Below, one piece after another: positions 1 to 6,173 of a DNA stretch of 6,253 nucleotides. Position 1 is the stretch's first letter. Each line of letters opens with the position of its first letter. The DNA is from an uncultured Oscillospiraceae bacterium. Lineage in GTDB: Bacteria; Bacillota; Clostridia; Oscillospirales; Acutalibacteraceae. The stretch covers positions 1 to 6,253 of the forward strand of contig CAJMBP010000080.1 of the NCBI GenBank assembly GCA_905211675.1, given 5' to 3'. The position numbers and the translations under genes are program-made. The notes beneath the pieces are model-generated. The model was not told the origin of the DNA, ran no database searches, and worked only from the letters and a program-made list of their open reading frames with translations.

Positions 1-1279
1 TTTAAACCATCAAAAAAATACTGCCGAGCTTGAAACGGTTGTTATGCCGGCACCCGATACGGTATATATACCTATGTCACAGCACATAGGCGCGCCCTGT
101 AACCCGACCGTCAAAAAGGGCGACACTGTTTTTGTAGGCACCCTTATAGGCGAGCCCGGGGGCTTTGTAAGTGCCCCTGTTCATTCAAGCGTTTCGGGCA
201 CGGTTTCAGATGTAAAAGACCTTACCGTCGGAAACGGCACATTACAAAAATATGTAATAATTAACTCTGACGGCAAAATGGAAAAAGACCCATCTTTAAA
301 GCCTTTTTCCGTTAAAAATCACGCAGACCTTGTTGAAGCCGCAAAGCAGTGCGGACTTGTAGGCTTGGGCGGCGCGGGCTTCCCCGCTCATATTAAGCTT
401 TCGCCGTCGGGCGAAACAAAAATAGACACTCTTATTATCAACGCGGCAGAATGTGAGCCCTACATAACCTCCGACTACCGAGAATGCGTTGAAAGCCTTA
501 AAGATGTGGTTGAGGGCGTTTACCTTATAAAAGAAAATCTCGGCATTGAAAGAGCGGTAATCGGAGTCGAAAGCAATAAGCCTAAGGCAATCGAACTGCT
601 TATGCAGGTGGCCGCCGACCGCCGTGATAAAGACGACAGCATAAAAATTATGAAGCTGCCGTCTAAATACCCGCAGGGCGCCGAAAAGGTTATCATATAT
701 TCTGCCACGGGCAGAAAATTGCCCGCGGGCAAATTACCGAGCGATGTAGGCTGCATTGTTATGAACATTACAAGCGTGGCAACGCTTTACCGCTTTATTA
801 CCACCGGTATGCCGCTTGTTTCAAAGCGCATAACGGTAGACGGCACTGCCGTAGCAGAGCCTAAAAATCTGTCAGTTCCCATAGGCACCCCTATAAAAGA
901 AATTTTAAATTTTGCGGGCGTTAACACCGAACAGGCAGACCGAATACTTATGGGCGGCCCTATGATGGGCTCACCGGTAGTAAGTTCGGATTCCGTTTTA
1001 GAAAAGCGAAACAATGCAATTTTGGTTATGAAAGACCCAAAACCGCAACCGCAAACCGCTTGTATAAGGTGCGGCAGATGCGCGTCGGCTTGCCCGATGA
1101 CGCTTTACCCCGCAATGGTTGAAACTGCTTTAACGCTCGGAAATTACGAGAAACTCAAATCTTTAAACATAAATTACTGTATGGAATGCGGATGCTGCTC
1201 TTATGTATGCCCCGCCAAGCGCCCGCTGACTCAGGTGATGCGCACAGCCAAAGCAGAGATAAGGAGGCAGAGCAAATGA
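1..1279 (+). CDS. rnfC: Rnf complex subunit RnfC, 5' end cut off by the window edge
   Basis: Peripheral NADH-side subunit of the Rnf complex, which carries FMN and two [4Fe-4S] clusters and passes electrons to NAD+. The frame is open to the left edge: codons from base 2 read LNHQKNTAELETVV before the first ATG at 44. That ATG is therefore internal and the true start lies upstream; 425 residues are visible. Seen in order: the family block around IPMSQHIGAPC; a biotinyl-lipoyl-like stretch ending in APVHSSVSGTV; the flavin/NADH-binding glycine motif GLGGAGFP (about 364-387); the conserved NAAECEPYITSDYR segment; an SLBB-like region; and two ferredoxin-type cysteine sets, CxxCxxCxxxCP starting near 1061 and near 1178. 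The TGA stop overlaps the rnfD start as ATGA (1276-1279), which suggests translational coupling. Family assignment is firm; only the missing N-terminus is unknown. Confidence 0.96.
   Translation, partial: LNHQKNTAELETVVMPAPDTVYIPMSQHIGAPCNPTVKKGDTVFVGTLIGEPGGFVSAPVHSSVSGTVSDVKDLTVGNGTLQKYVIINSDGKMEKDPSLKPFSVKNHADLVEAAKQCGLVGLGGAGFPAHIKLSPSGETKIDTLIINAAECEPYITSDYRECVESLKDVVEGVYLIKENLGIERAVIGVESNKPKAIELLMQVAADRRDKDDSIKIMKLPSKYPQGAEKVIIYSATGRKLPAGKLPSDVGCIVMNITSVATLYRFITTGMPLVSKRITVDGTAVAEPKNLSVPIGTPIKEILNFAGVNTEQADRILMGGPMMGSPVVSSDSVLEKRNNAILVMKDPKPQPQTACIRCGRCASACPMTLYPAMVETALTLGNYEKLKSLNINYCMECGCCSYVCPAKRPLTQVMRTAKAEIRRQSK
1261..1267 (+). promoter_or_regulatory. rnfD ribosome binding site
   Basis: AAGGAGG lies 8 bases before the ATG at 1276, inside the last codons of rnfC. 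It fixes the rnfD start at 1276, because the longer in-frame reading from 1186 overlaps the second RnfC cluster motif and has no such site. Confidence 0.85.
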
Positions 1280-2232
1280 GTAAGCTTTTAAAGGTTACTT
1301 CATCACCGCATATACGCCATGAAGACTCAACGCGCGGCATTATGACCGATGTTATAATAGCACTTTCTCCCGCTGCGGTGTACGGTTGCATACTTTTTGG
1401 TTGGAGAGCGGTGTTTGTACTGCTTACAACCGTTGCTGTGGCGGTTGCCTCCGAAGCAATTTGGAATTTAGCGTTGCATAAAAAACAAACCGTGGGCGAT
1501 ATGTCGGCGGTTCTTACAGGACTGTTGCTCGGCATGAATTTAAGCTCGCAAACCCCCCTTGGGGTTGCCGCCATAGGCAGTGTTGTTGCAATTATCGTTG
1601 TAAAACAGATGTTCGGAGGGTTGGGCTATAATTTTGCAAATCCCGCAATAACCGCCCGAATTGTTTTGCTTGTTTCGTTTGCATCGCAAATGTCAAGGTT
1701 TGTAACTCCGTTTGACACCGTAACCTCCGCAACACCGCTTACCGAAATTTCGGTTCCGCTTTCGAATATGACGGTGTTCGGCGATTTTGAAGCGGGCGAA
1801 ATATTAAAAAGACTGTTTTGCGGCATACACGGCGGCACAATAGGCGAAACCTCATCGTTTTTGCTTATAATCGGCGGTATATATCTTGTTCTTCGCCGTG
1901 TTATAAAGCCGATTATTCCGTTAGCCTTTATCGGAACCGTTGCCTTAACAAGCCTTATCGCAGGTGACAATTTGGCGGTTTCGCTTTTCGGCGGCGGCTT
2001 AATGCTCGGTGCCATATTTATGGCTACAGATTATGTAACAAGCCCTGTAACCGACCTCGGAAAGCTTATATTCGGTATAGGCTGCGGTCTTATTACCTTT
2101 GTTATAAGACACTTCGGTTCCTTGCCCGAGGGCGTGTCATATTCAATTCTTATTATGAATATACTTACACCTCACATCAACCGTTTCACGCTTTCTAAAC
2201 CCTTCGGTTTTAAGGAGGTGCCGCAGAAATGA
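1276..2232 (+). CDS. rnfD: Rnf complex membrane subunit RnfD (covalent FMN)
   Basis: Integral-membrane subunit, homologous to NqrB, carrying an FMN bound through a phosphoester to threonine. The product is 318 residues, within the usual family length, starting MSKLLKVTSSPH. Many hydrophobic helices are visible, clustered around residues 22-115 and from about 200 to the C-terminus. Family landmarks are GGLGYNFANPAITAR in the first half and FMATDYVTSPVTDLGK in the second. The segment DTVTSATPL fits the D-x-x-[ST]-x-A-T pattern recognised by the flavin transferase ApbE; the acceptor would be Thr153 (codon 1732-1734). No apbE gene is in the window. The start overlaps the rnfC stop (ATGA) and the stop overlaps the rnfG start (ATGA at 2229-2232), so the genes are probably translationally coupled. 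Confidence 0.96.
   Translation: MSKLLKVTSSPHIRHEDSTRGIMTDVIIALSPAAVYGCILFGWRAVFVLLTTVAVAVASEAIWNLALHKKQTVGDMSAVLTGLLLGMNLSSQTPLGVAAIGSVVAIIVVKQMFGGLGYNFANPAITARIVLLVSFASQMSRFVTPFDTVTSATPLTEISVPLSNMTVFGDFEAGEILKRLFCGIHGGTIGETSSFLLIIGGIYLVLRRVIKPIIPLAFIGTVALTSLIAGDNLAVSLFGGGLMLGAIFMATDYVTSPVTDLGKLIFGIGCGLITFVIRHFGSLPEGVSYSILIMNILTPHINRFTLSKPFGFKEVPQK
2212..2220 (+). promoter_or_regulatory. rnfG ribosome binding site
   Basis: AAGGAGGTG, an excellent match to the anti-Shine-Dalgarno sequence, lies 8 bases before the rnfG ATG at 2229 and within the 3' end of rnfD. It supports the overlapping ATGA start. Confidence 0.85.
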
Positions 2233-2822
2233 ATAAAATAAAATCGTTTTTTAAAGCAAACGGCGAAATTATTATACCGACTGCGGTTTTGACGGTTATT
2301 TGTTTGGTTGTAACGCTGGCTTTAAGCTCGGCAAATATGCTTACCGAGGATAAAATTAAGCTTCTTGCCGAAAAGTCGCAAAACAGCGCAATGTCGGAAT
2401 TGATAGAAGCCGATAAGTTTGAAACAAAAACCGTAGCTTCGGAAAACGGCGAAACAGAATATAACGAGGCTGTTAAAGACGGCAAAACCGTGGGTATGAT
2501 ATTTGTCACCCAAGAAAACGGATACGGCGGTACTGTTTCGATTATGACTGCGGTAGATACCGACGGCAAGGTTATTGCGGTTAAAATTCTCGACGCGTCA
2601 AACGAAACGCCCGGTCTTGGCCAAAATGTAACAAAAGAAAGCTTTTACGGCCAGTTTTCAGATTTAACCGGCGAAATAGTTGCCAAAAAGTCAGGAACGG
2701 CGGTTGCCGAGAATAACGAAATAGACGCCGTTACGGGCGCTACAATAAGTTCAAAAGCCGTAACACGAGCCGTAAACACTGCACTTGAAAATGCGGCAAA
2801 AATTATATCAGAGGGGGATTGA
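2229..2822 (+). CDS. rnfG: Rnf complex subunit RnfG (covalent FMN)
   Basis: Single-span membrane protein with an extracytoplasmic FMN-binding domain, homologous to NqrC. At 197 residues it has normal length for the family. One hydrophobic helix at about residues 13-33 is followed by a hydrophilic domain. The conserved ETPGLGQ segment is present, and the C-terminal motif DAVTGATISS contains the flavinylation threonine, Thr172 (codon 2742-2744), in the D-x-x-T-x-A-T context used by ApbE. It sits between rnfD (ATGA overlap) and rnfE (6-base gap). With RnfD it is expected to form the flavin relay across the membrane. Confidence 0.96.
   Translation: MNKIKSFFKANGEIIIPTAVLTVICLVVTLALSSANMLTEDKIKLLAEKSQNSAMSELIEADKFETKTVASENGETEYNEAVKDGKTVGMIFVTQENGYGGTVSIMTAVDTDGKVIAVKILDASNETPGLGQNVTKESFYGQFSDLTGEIVAKKSGTAVAENNEIDAVTGATISSKAVTRAVNTALENAAKIISEGD
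2811..2817 (+). promoter_or_regulatory. rnfE ribosome binding site (purine run)
   Basis: GAGGGGG lies 11 bases before the ATG at 2829, inside the end of rnfG. It is less canonical and more distant than the other sites in this operon, so rnfE may initiate more weakly or by reinitiation after rnfG. The start is also supported by the conserved N-terminal block reading IIKENPVLRLVLGTCP. Confidence 0.55.
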
Positions 2823-2828
2823 CTTTAA

Positions 2829-3542
2829 ATGAAATCTAAAAATTTAAGTATTTTAACAAACGGTATCATTAAAGAAAATCCCGTTTTAAGGCTGGTGCTC
2901 GGCACCTGCCCCACCCTTGCCGTAACTACCGCCGCCATAAACGGAATAGGTATGGGTGTTGCCGCCACAATAGTGCTTGTTTGTTCTAATTTGGTTATAT
3001 CTTTACTGCGCAAATTTATACCCGACAAGGTTAGAATTCCTGCTTTTATTACAATAATTGCGGGTTTTGTAAGCGTGGTTCAAATGCTTGTCAAGGCGTT
3101 TGCTCCGTCTATCGACAAATCACTCGGTATATTTTTACCGCTTATAGTTGTCAACTGCATAATTTTGGCCCGTGCCGAAATGTTTGCATCAAAAAATCCT
3201 GTGCTTCCGAGCGTGCTTGACGGACTGGGAATGGGCATAGGCTTTACGGCAACACTCACCTTAATGGGCGCCATACGCGAGCTTTTGGGCGCCGGAACAA
3301 TATTTTCTTTACAGCTTATACCCGAAAGTGTCGCCCCGATGGTTGTTTTTCTGCTTCCGCCGGGAGGATTCTTTGTTTTCGGTATATTGGTAGCAATTTC
3401 GAACGCCATTGCAAAAAAGCAAGGCAAGCCTATTGTCGAGCATTTGGGTTGTGCAAACTGCCCGTCGCGCGCGGCTTGTAAAAACGCCGTGACAGACGGC
3501 TTGGCAGAATCTTGTGAAAAGGCAGGTGGCGCAGATGAATAG
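2829..3542 (+). CDS. rnfE: Rnf complex membrane subunit RnfE with cysteine-rich tail
   Basis: Integral-membrane subunit, homologous to NqrD and paralogous to RnfA. The pair sits with opposite topology and holds a buried Fe-S centre in the membrane core. The product has 237 residues with about six hydrophobic helices. The two conserved half-site cysteines are Cys27 (in GTCP) and Cys110 (in LPLIVVNC). After the last helix the protein carries a soluble tail with Cys208-x2-Cys211-x5-Cys217 and a further Cys229. Shorter proteobacterial homologues lack such a tail. Similar tails occur in some Clostridia from memory, but this was not checked. The stop overlaps the rnfA start by 8 bases. Confidence 0.95.
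   Translation: MKSKNLSILTNGIIKENPVLRLVLGTCPTLAVTTAAINGIGMGVAATIVLVCSNLVISLLRKFIPDKVRIPAFITIIAGFVSVVQMLVKAFAPSIDKSLGIFLPLIVVNCIILARAEMFASKNPVLPSVLDGLGMGIGFTATLTLMGAIRELLGAGTIFSLQLIPESVAPMVVFLLPPGGFFVFGILVAISNAIAKKQGKPIVEHLGCANCPSRAACKNAVTDGLAESCEKAGGADE
3524..3529 (+). promoter_or_regulatory. rnfA ribosome binding site
   Basis: AGGTGG, one mismatch from AGGAGG, lies 5 bases before the ATG at 3535, inside the last rnfE codons. It favours 3535 over the in-frame GTG at 3514, which would add seven residues not typical of RnfA. Confidence 0.6.
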
Positions 3543-4119
3543 TACCACATCTATTGTATCAATCCTTTTGGCAGGTATTCTTACCAACAATATGGTGCTG
3601 TCAAAATTTTTGGGCATTTGCCCATTCCTCGGCGTTTCAAAAAAGGTTAACACCGCATTTTCAATGAGCATTGCCGTAACGCTTGTTATGGTTATTGCAA
3701 CGGCTGTCACATGGCCTATTTACACATATTTGCTTTACCCTAATTTTACATATTTGCAGACGGTGGTATTTATACTTGTAATCGCGGCTATTGTTCAGCT
3801 TATCGAGATAGTGCTTAAAAAGTTTATAAAGCCTGTTTATAACGCGCTGGGCATTTATCTTCCGCTTATTACCACCAACTGTGCGGTGCTCGGTATTACA
3901 ATGCTCAACATTACCAATGAACTGAATTTTGTTCAGTCGTTGTTTAACGCACTCAGCGCAGGTCTCGGATTTATGCTTGCAATGATACTGTTTGCAGGGG
4001 TTCGCTCCAAGCTCGACACAGCCGATGTGCCCGAATTTTTAAAAGGTCTGCCCATAACGCTTATAGCCGCAGCCTTGGTTGCGCTGTCATTTTTGGGCTT
4101 TGCCGGTATAGGAGGTTAA
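3535..4119 (+). CDS. rnfA: Rnf complex membrane subunit RnfA
   Basis: Integral-membrane subunit, homologous to NqrE and partner of RnfE. Started at 3535 it has 194 residues, the normal family size, and opens with MNSTTSIVSILLAGILTNN. Six hydrophobic helices are readable. The conserved cysteine pair for the membrane Fe-S centre is Cys29 (in FLGICPFLG) and Cys116 (in LPLITTNCAVLG), matching the equivalent positions in RnfE. The first 8 bases overlap the end of rnfE, and its own last codons contain the rnfB ribosome binding site, so its translation is tied to both neighbours. Unlike RnfE it has no soluble cysteine tail. Confidence 0.96.
   Translation: MNSTTSIVSILLAGILTNNMVLSKFLGICPFLGVSKKVNTAFSMSIAVTLVMVIATAVTWPIYTYLLYPNFTYLQTVVFILVIAAIVQLIEIVLKKFIKPVYNALGIYLPLITTNCAVLGITMLNITNELNFVQSLFNALSAGLGFMLAMILFAGVRSKLDTADVPEFLKGLPITLIAAALVALSFLGFAGIGG
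4111..4115 (+). promoter_or_regulatory. rnfB ribosome binding site
   Basis: GGAGG overlaps the final codons of rnfA and lies 8 bases before the rnfB ATG at 4124. Confidence 0.75.
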
Positions 4120-4123
4120 GGTT

Positions 4124-4894
4124 ATGTCAAGTATTCTTATTCCTGTACTTATAGTTTCTGTTATTGGTCTTGTTTTGGGTTTAGGGCTTGCCATTGCTTC
4201 AAAATTTATGGCGGTTCTCACCGATAAAAATCAGGAAAAAATACGCGCCTGCCTGCCCGGAGCAAACTGCGGAGCCTGCGGCTTCAGCGGCTGTGACGGA
4301 TATGCGGCGGCAGTTGCGAGCGGTGATGCGGCTCCCGACAAATGCGCTCCCGGCGGCGAAAGCACCGCAAAAGCTTTAGGTGAAATTTTAGGCGTAGAAA
4401 TTTCTGCCTTGCCCAAGGTTGCCTTTATCGCCTGCCAAAGAAATTCGAAATTAAAATATGAGTACACGGGCAAACCGTCATGCTTGTCGGCAAGCCTTGT
4501 GCACGGCGGTCCGCTTGAATGTCAGTTCGGTTGTATAGGTCTGGGCGACTGTGTGTCGGCATGCAAATTCGGCGCCCTTACCCTGCAAGACGGCAGACCG
4601 ATAGTGTGTAATGATTTATGCACGGGCTGCGGCGCGTGCTCGGCTGTTTGCCCAAAATCGCTTATATCAATAGTTCCGAAAGAAAGCAAACCCCGTGTTT
4701 TATGCTCTAATTGCCACAAAGGACCGAACGCAGTTAAGGTTTGCACCAGCTCCTGTATTGCCTGCGGCATGTGCGTAAAGGCATGCGAAAACGGAGCCGT
4801 TTTGTTGGAAAACAATATTGCAGTAATAAATCCGGATAAATGCGTAAATTGCGGCAAATGCAAAACTGCCTGCAAGCGCGGAGCAATAGTTTAA
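4124..4894 (+). CDS. rnfB: Rnf complex Fe-S subunit RnfB
   Basis: Membrane-anchored cytoplasmic polyferredoxin taken to accept electrons from reduced ferredoxin. The product has 256 residues. Residues 4-26 form one hydrophobic anchor. Next comes the RnfB-type [4Fe-4S] domain, Cys49-x2-Cys52-x4-Cys57 with Cys74, in the context LPGANCGACGFSGCDGYA. The C-terminal half has four ferredoxin-like cysteine sets: Cys133/137/143/147, Cys166/169/172/176, Cys211/214/217/221 and Cys240/243/246/250, plus extra cysteines at 43, 104, 120, 162, 194, 197 and 207. Only one of the four sets keeps the proline after the last cysteine (CP at 176-177). It is the last gene of the operon, as in clostridial rnfCDGEAB, and is followed at once by a terminator. 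Confidence 0.96.
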   Translation: MSSILIPVLIVSVIGLVLGLGLAIASKFMAVLTDKNQEKIRACLPGANCGACGFSGCDGYAAAVASGDAAPDKCAPGGESTAKALGEILGVEISALPKVAFIACQRNSKLKYEYTGKPSCLSASLVHGGPLECQFGCIGLGDCVSACKFGALTLQDGRPIVCNDLCTGCGACSAVCPKSLISIVPKESKPRVLCSNCHKGPNAVKVCTSSCIACGMCVKACENGAVLLENNIAVINPDKCVNCGKCKTACKRGAIV

Positions 4895-4898
4895 ATTT

Positions 4899-4930
4899 AA
4901 GGCGGTTTTTGCAAGAACCGCCTTTTAATT
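4899..4930 (+). terminator. Intrinsic terminator of the rnf operon
   Basis: Perfect 9-bp stem (4899-4907 with 4916-4924, core AAGGCGGTT/AACCGCCTT) with an 8-base loop, ending in TTTT and a T-rich run. It begins four bases after the rnfB stop and isolates rnf from galE. Confidence 0.9.
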
Positions 4931-4933
4931 TTC

Positions 4934-4961
4934 TTGACAAACAGTTTGTATTATATATAAT
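4934..4961 (+). promoter_or_regulatory. Sigma-A type promoter for galE
   Basis: Exact consensus -35 TTGACA (4934-4939) and exact consensus -10 TATAAT (4956-4961), separated by 16 bases. Transcription would start near 4968, giving a short leader before the ribosome binding site. The -10 overlaps a perfect 16-bp AT palindrome (4953-4968). Confidence 0.8.
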
Positions 4962-4984
4962 TATATATGGTAATTTATTATATC

Positions 4985-4990
4985 GGAGGT
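4985..4990 (+). promoter_or_regulatory. galE ribosome binding site
   Basis: GGAGGT lies 7 bases before the ATG at 4998. An in-frame GTG at 4989 sits within this site itself, so it cannot be the start. Confidence 0.85.
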
Positions 4991-4997
4991 GCCGATT

Positions 4998-6008
4998 ATG
5001 GCAATTCTTTTAACCGGTGGTGCAGGCTACATAGGCAGTCACACCTGTGTTGAACTGTTAAACGCGGGTTATGACGTAATAGTTGTTGACAACCTTAACA
5101 ACAGCAGTGTTGAAGCTTTAAACCGAGTAGAAAAAATAACAGGCAAAAGCGTTAAGTTTTATGAAAACGATGTCTGTGATTATGATGCTTTAAGAAAAAT
5201 TTTTGCCGAAAACAAAATTGACGCCGTAGTTCATTTTGCGGGTCATAAGGCTGTTGGCGAGTCGGTTCAAAAGCCTATTATGTATTACAAAAACAACCTT
5301 GAGAGCACAATCGCTTTAATTGAGGTTATGACCGAATTTAATGTTAAAAAGCTGGTATTTTCTTCGTCTGCCACAGTTTATGGTGCTTCTACCGAAGTTC
5401 CGCTTGTTGAGGGTATGCCCACAGGTGCTACCAACCCATATGGCAAGACAAAGCTGTTTATTGAAGAAATTTTGCGCGACCTTTATGTTTCGGACAAAAG
5501 TTGGTGCATAGCACTTCTTCGTTACTTCAACCCGATAGGCGCACACAAAAGCGGTCTTATAGGCGAGGACCCCAAGGGTATTCCAAACAACCTTATGCCC
5601 TATATTTCACAGGTGGCTGTCGGCAAGCTTAAAGAGCTTCATGTTTTTGGTAACGATTATAATACCCCCGACGGAACAGGCGTGCGCGATTATATCCATG
5701 TAGTCGATTTGGCTTTAGGCCATGTAAAAGCAGTTGACTGGGCACTTAAAAATCTAGGCTGTGAAGAAATTAACCTCGGTACCGGCAAGGGTACAAGCGT
5801 TTTGCAGTTGCGCGACGCATTTATTAAAGCCTCGGGCAAGGATGTGCCCTATGTGATTGACCCGCGCAGACCCGGTGATTTGGACGAGGTTTACGCAAAT
5901 GCCGATAAAGCATTTAGACTTTTGGGTTGGAAGGCCGAAAGAGGTATTGAAGAAATGTGCGAGGACACATGGCGCTGGCAAAGCGGCAATCCCAACGGCT
6001 ATAACTAA
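4998..6008 (+). CDS. galE: UDP-glucose 4-epimerase GalE
   Basis: Soluble NAD-dependent short-chain dehydrogenase/reductase that interconverts UDP-galactose and UDP-glucose. It serves galactose use (Leloir pathway) and supplies UDP-sugars for envelope polysaccharide. The product has 336 residues, against 338 in E. coli. Seen: the Rossmann NAD motif TGGAGYIG (residues 6-13); HFAGHKAVGES; the catalytic-serine segment FSSSATVYG (Ser122-124); the catalytic pair Tyr148-x3-Lys152 (YGKTK) following NP; LRYFNPIGAH; GTGVRDYIHVVDLA; and NLGTGKGTSVL. No lesions are visible. It has its own promoter and is separated from the rnf operon by a terminator, so a functional tie to Rnf is unlikely. No other Leloir gene is in the window. 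Paralogous UDP-sugar 4-epimerases acting on N-acetylated sugars cannot be excluded from sequence alone. Confidence 0.95.
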   Translation: MAILLTGGAGYIGSHTCVELLNAGYDVIVVDNLNNSSVEALNRVEKITGKSVKFYENDVCDYDALRKIFAENKIDAVVHFAGHKAVGESVQKPIMYYKNNLESTIALIEVMTEFNVKKLVFSSSATVYGASTEVPLVEGMPTGATNPYGKTKLFIEEILRDLYVSDKSWCIALLRYFNPIGAHKSGLIGEDPKGIPNNLMPYISQVAVGKLKELHVFGNDYNTPDGTGVRDYIHVVDLALGHVKAVDWALKNLGCEEINLGTGKGTSVLQLRDAFIKASGKDVPYVIDPRRPGDLDEVYANADKAFRLLGWKAERGIEEMCEDTWRWQSGNPNGYN

Positions 6009-6018
6009 AACAAATAAA

Positions 6019-6042
6019 GATGCCCTGCTTTTGCAGGGCATC
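6019..6042 (+). terminator. Hairpin after galE, terminator-like but lacking a U-tract
   Basis: Perfect 10-bp GC-rich stem GATGCCCTGC/GCAGGGCATC with a TTTT loop, eleven bases after the galE stop. The downstream bases ACACAACTTAAT are not a U-tract, so termination on the plus strand may be incomplete. On the minus strand the hairpin is followed by a T-rich run (complement of 6003-6018), which would suit termination of leftward transcription. Confidence 0.6.
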
Positions 6043-6058
6043 ACACAACTTAATATTT

Positions 6059-6135
6059 CCGCTTGTGGCGCAGCTGGATAACGCAGCAGATTCCGATTCT
6101 GAAGAACGGGGGTTCGAATCCCTTCAAGCGGGCCA
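6059..6135 (+). tRNA. tRNA-Arg, anticodon CCG
   Basis: A 77-base cloverleaf with all arms: acceptor CCGCTTG (6059-6065) pairing with CAAGCGG (6125-6131), discriminator G at 6132, and encoded CCA at 6133-6135. The D arm is GCGC/ACGC around AGCTGGATA. The anticodon loop TTCCGAT has CCG at 6093-6095, which reads Arg codon CGG. The T arm is GGGGG/CCCTT around TTCGAAT. Imperfect pairs are C·A at 13-22, G·A at 27-43 and two G·U in the T stem. No promoter is visible in the 50 bases upstream. Confidence 0.93.
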
Positions 6136-6171
6136 AAAAATAAAGGACTTCTTCGGTAGTCCTTTATTTTT
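6136..6171 (+). terminator. Intrinsic terminator after tRNA-Arg
   Basis: A 14-bp perfect stem (6136-6149 with 6158-6171) with core AAAGGACT/AGTCCTTT. The apical bases 6151-6156 form C(TTCG)G, a very stable tetraloop, above a T·T mismatch. The A-run before and T-run after make it usable in both directions. It starts immediately after the tRNA CCA end. Confidence 0.88.
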
Positions 6172-6173
6172 AT

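Noticed and set aside
520..768. Minus-strand open frames opposite rnfC, rnfD, rnfG, rnfE, rnfB and galE
   Set aside because: They are shadows of strongly conserved plus-strand genes, with no recognisable domains and no promoter or ribosome binding site support.
1186..1275. Longer N-terminus for RnfD from the ATG at 1186
   Set aside because: It would overlap the second Fe-S motif of rnfC by 90 bases and add residues foreign to the family. The ATG at 1276 has an ideal AAGGAGG and the family N-terminus.
2857..2866. Ten-base match CAAACGGTAT shared with the right arm of array unit 3 (6231-6240)
   Set aside because: It lies in rnfE coding sequence, has no inverted partner or linker after it, and is short enough to be chance.
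3514..3534. GTG start for rnfA at 3514
   Set aside because: It adds seven residues overlapping rnfE. The ATG at 3535 has a suitably placed AGGTGG and gives the normal RnfA N-terminus.
4989..4997. GTG start for galE at 4989
   Set aside because: It lies inside the ribosome binding site GGAGGT itself. The ATG at 4998 gives the standard MAILLTGGAGYIG start.
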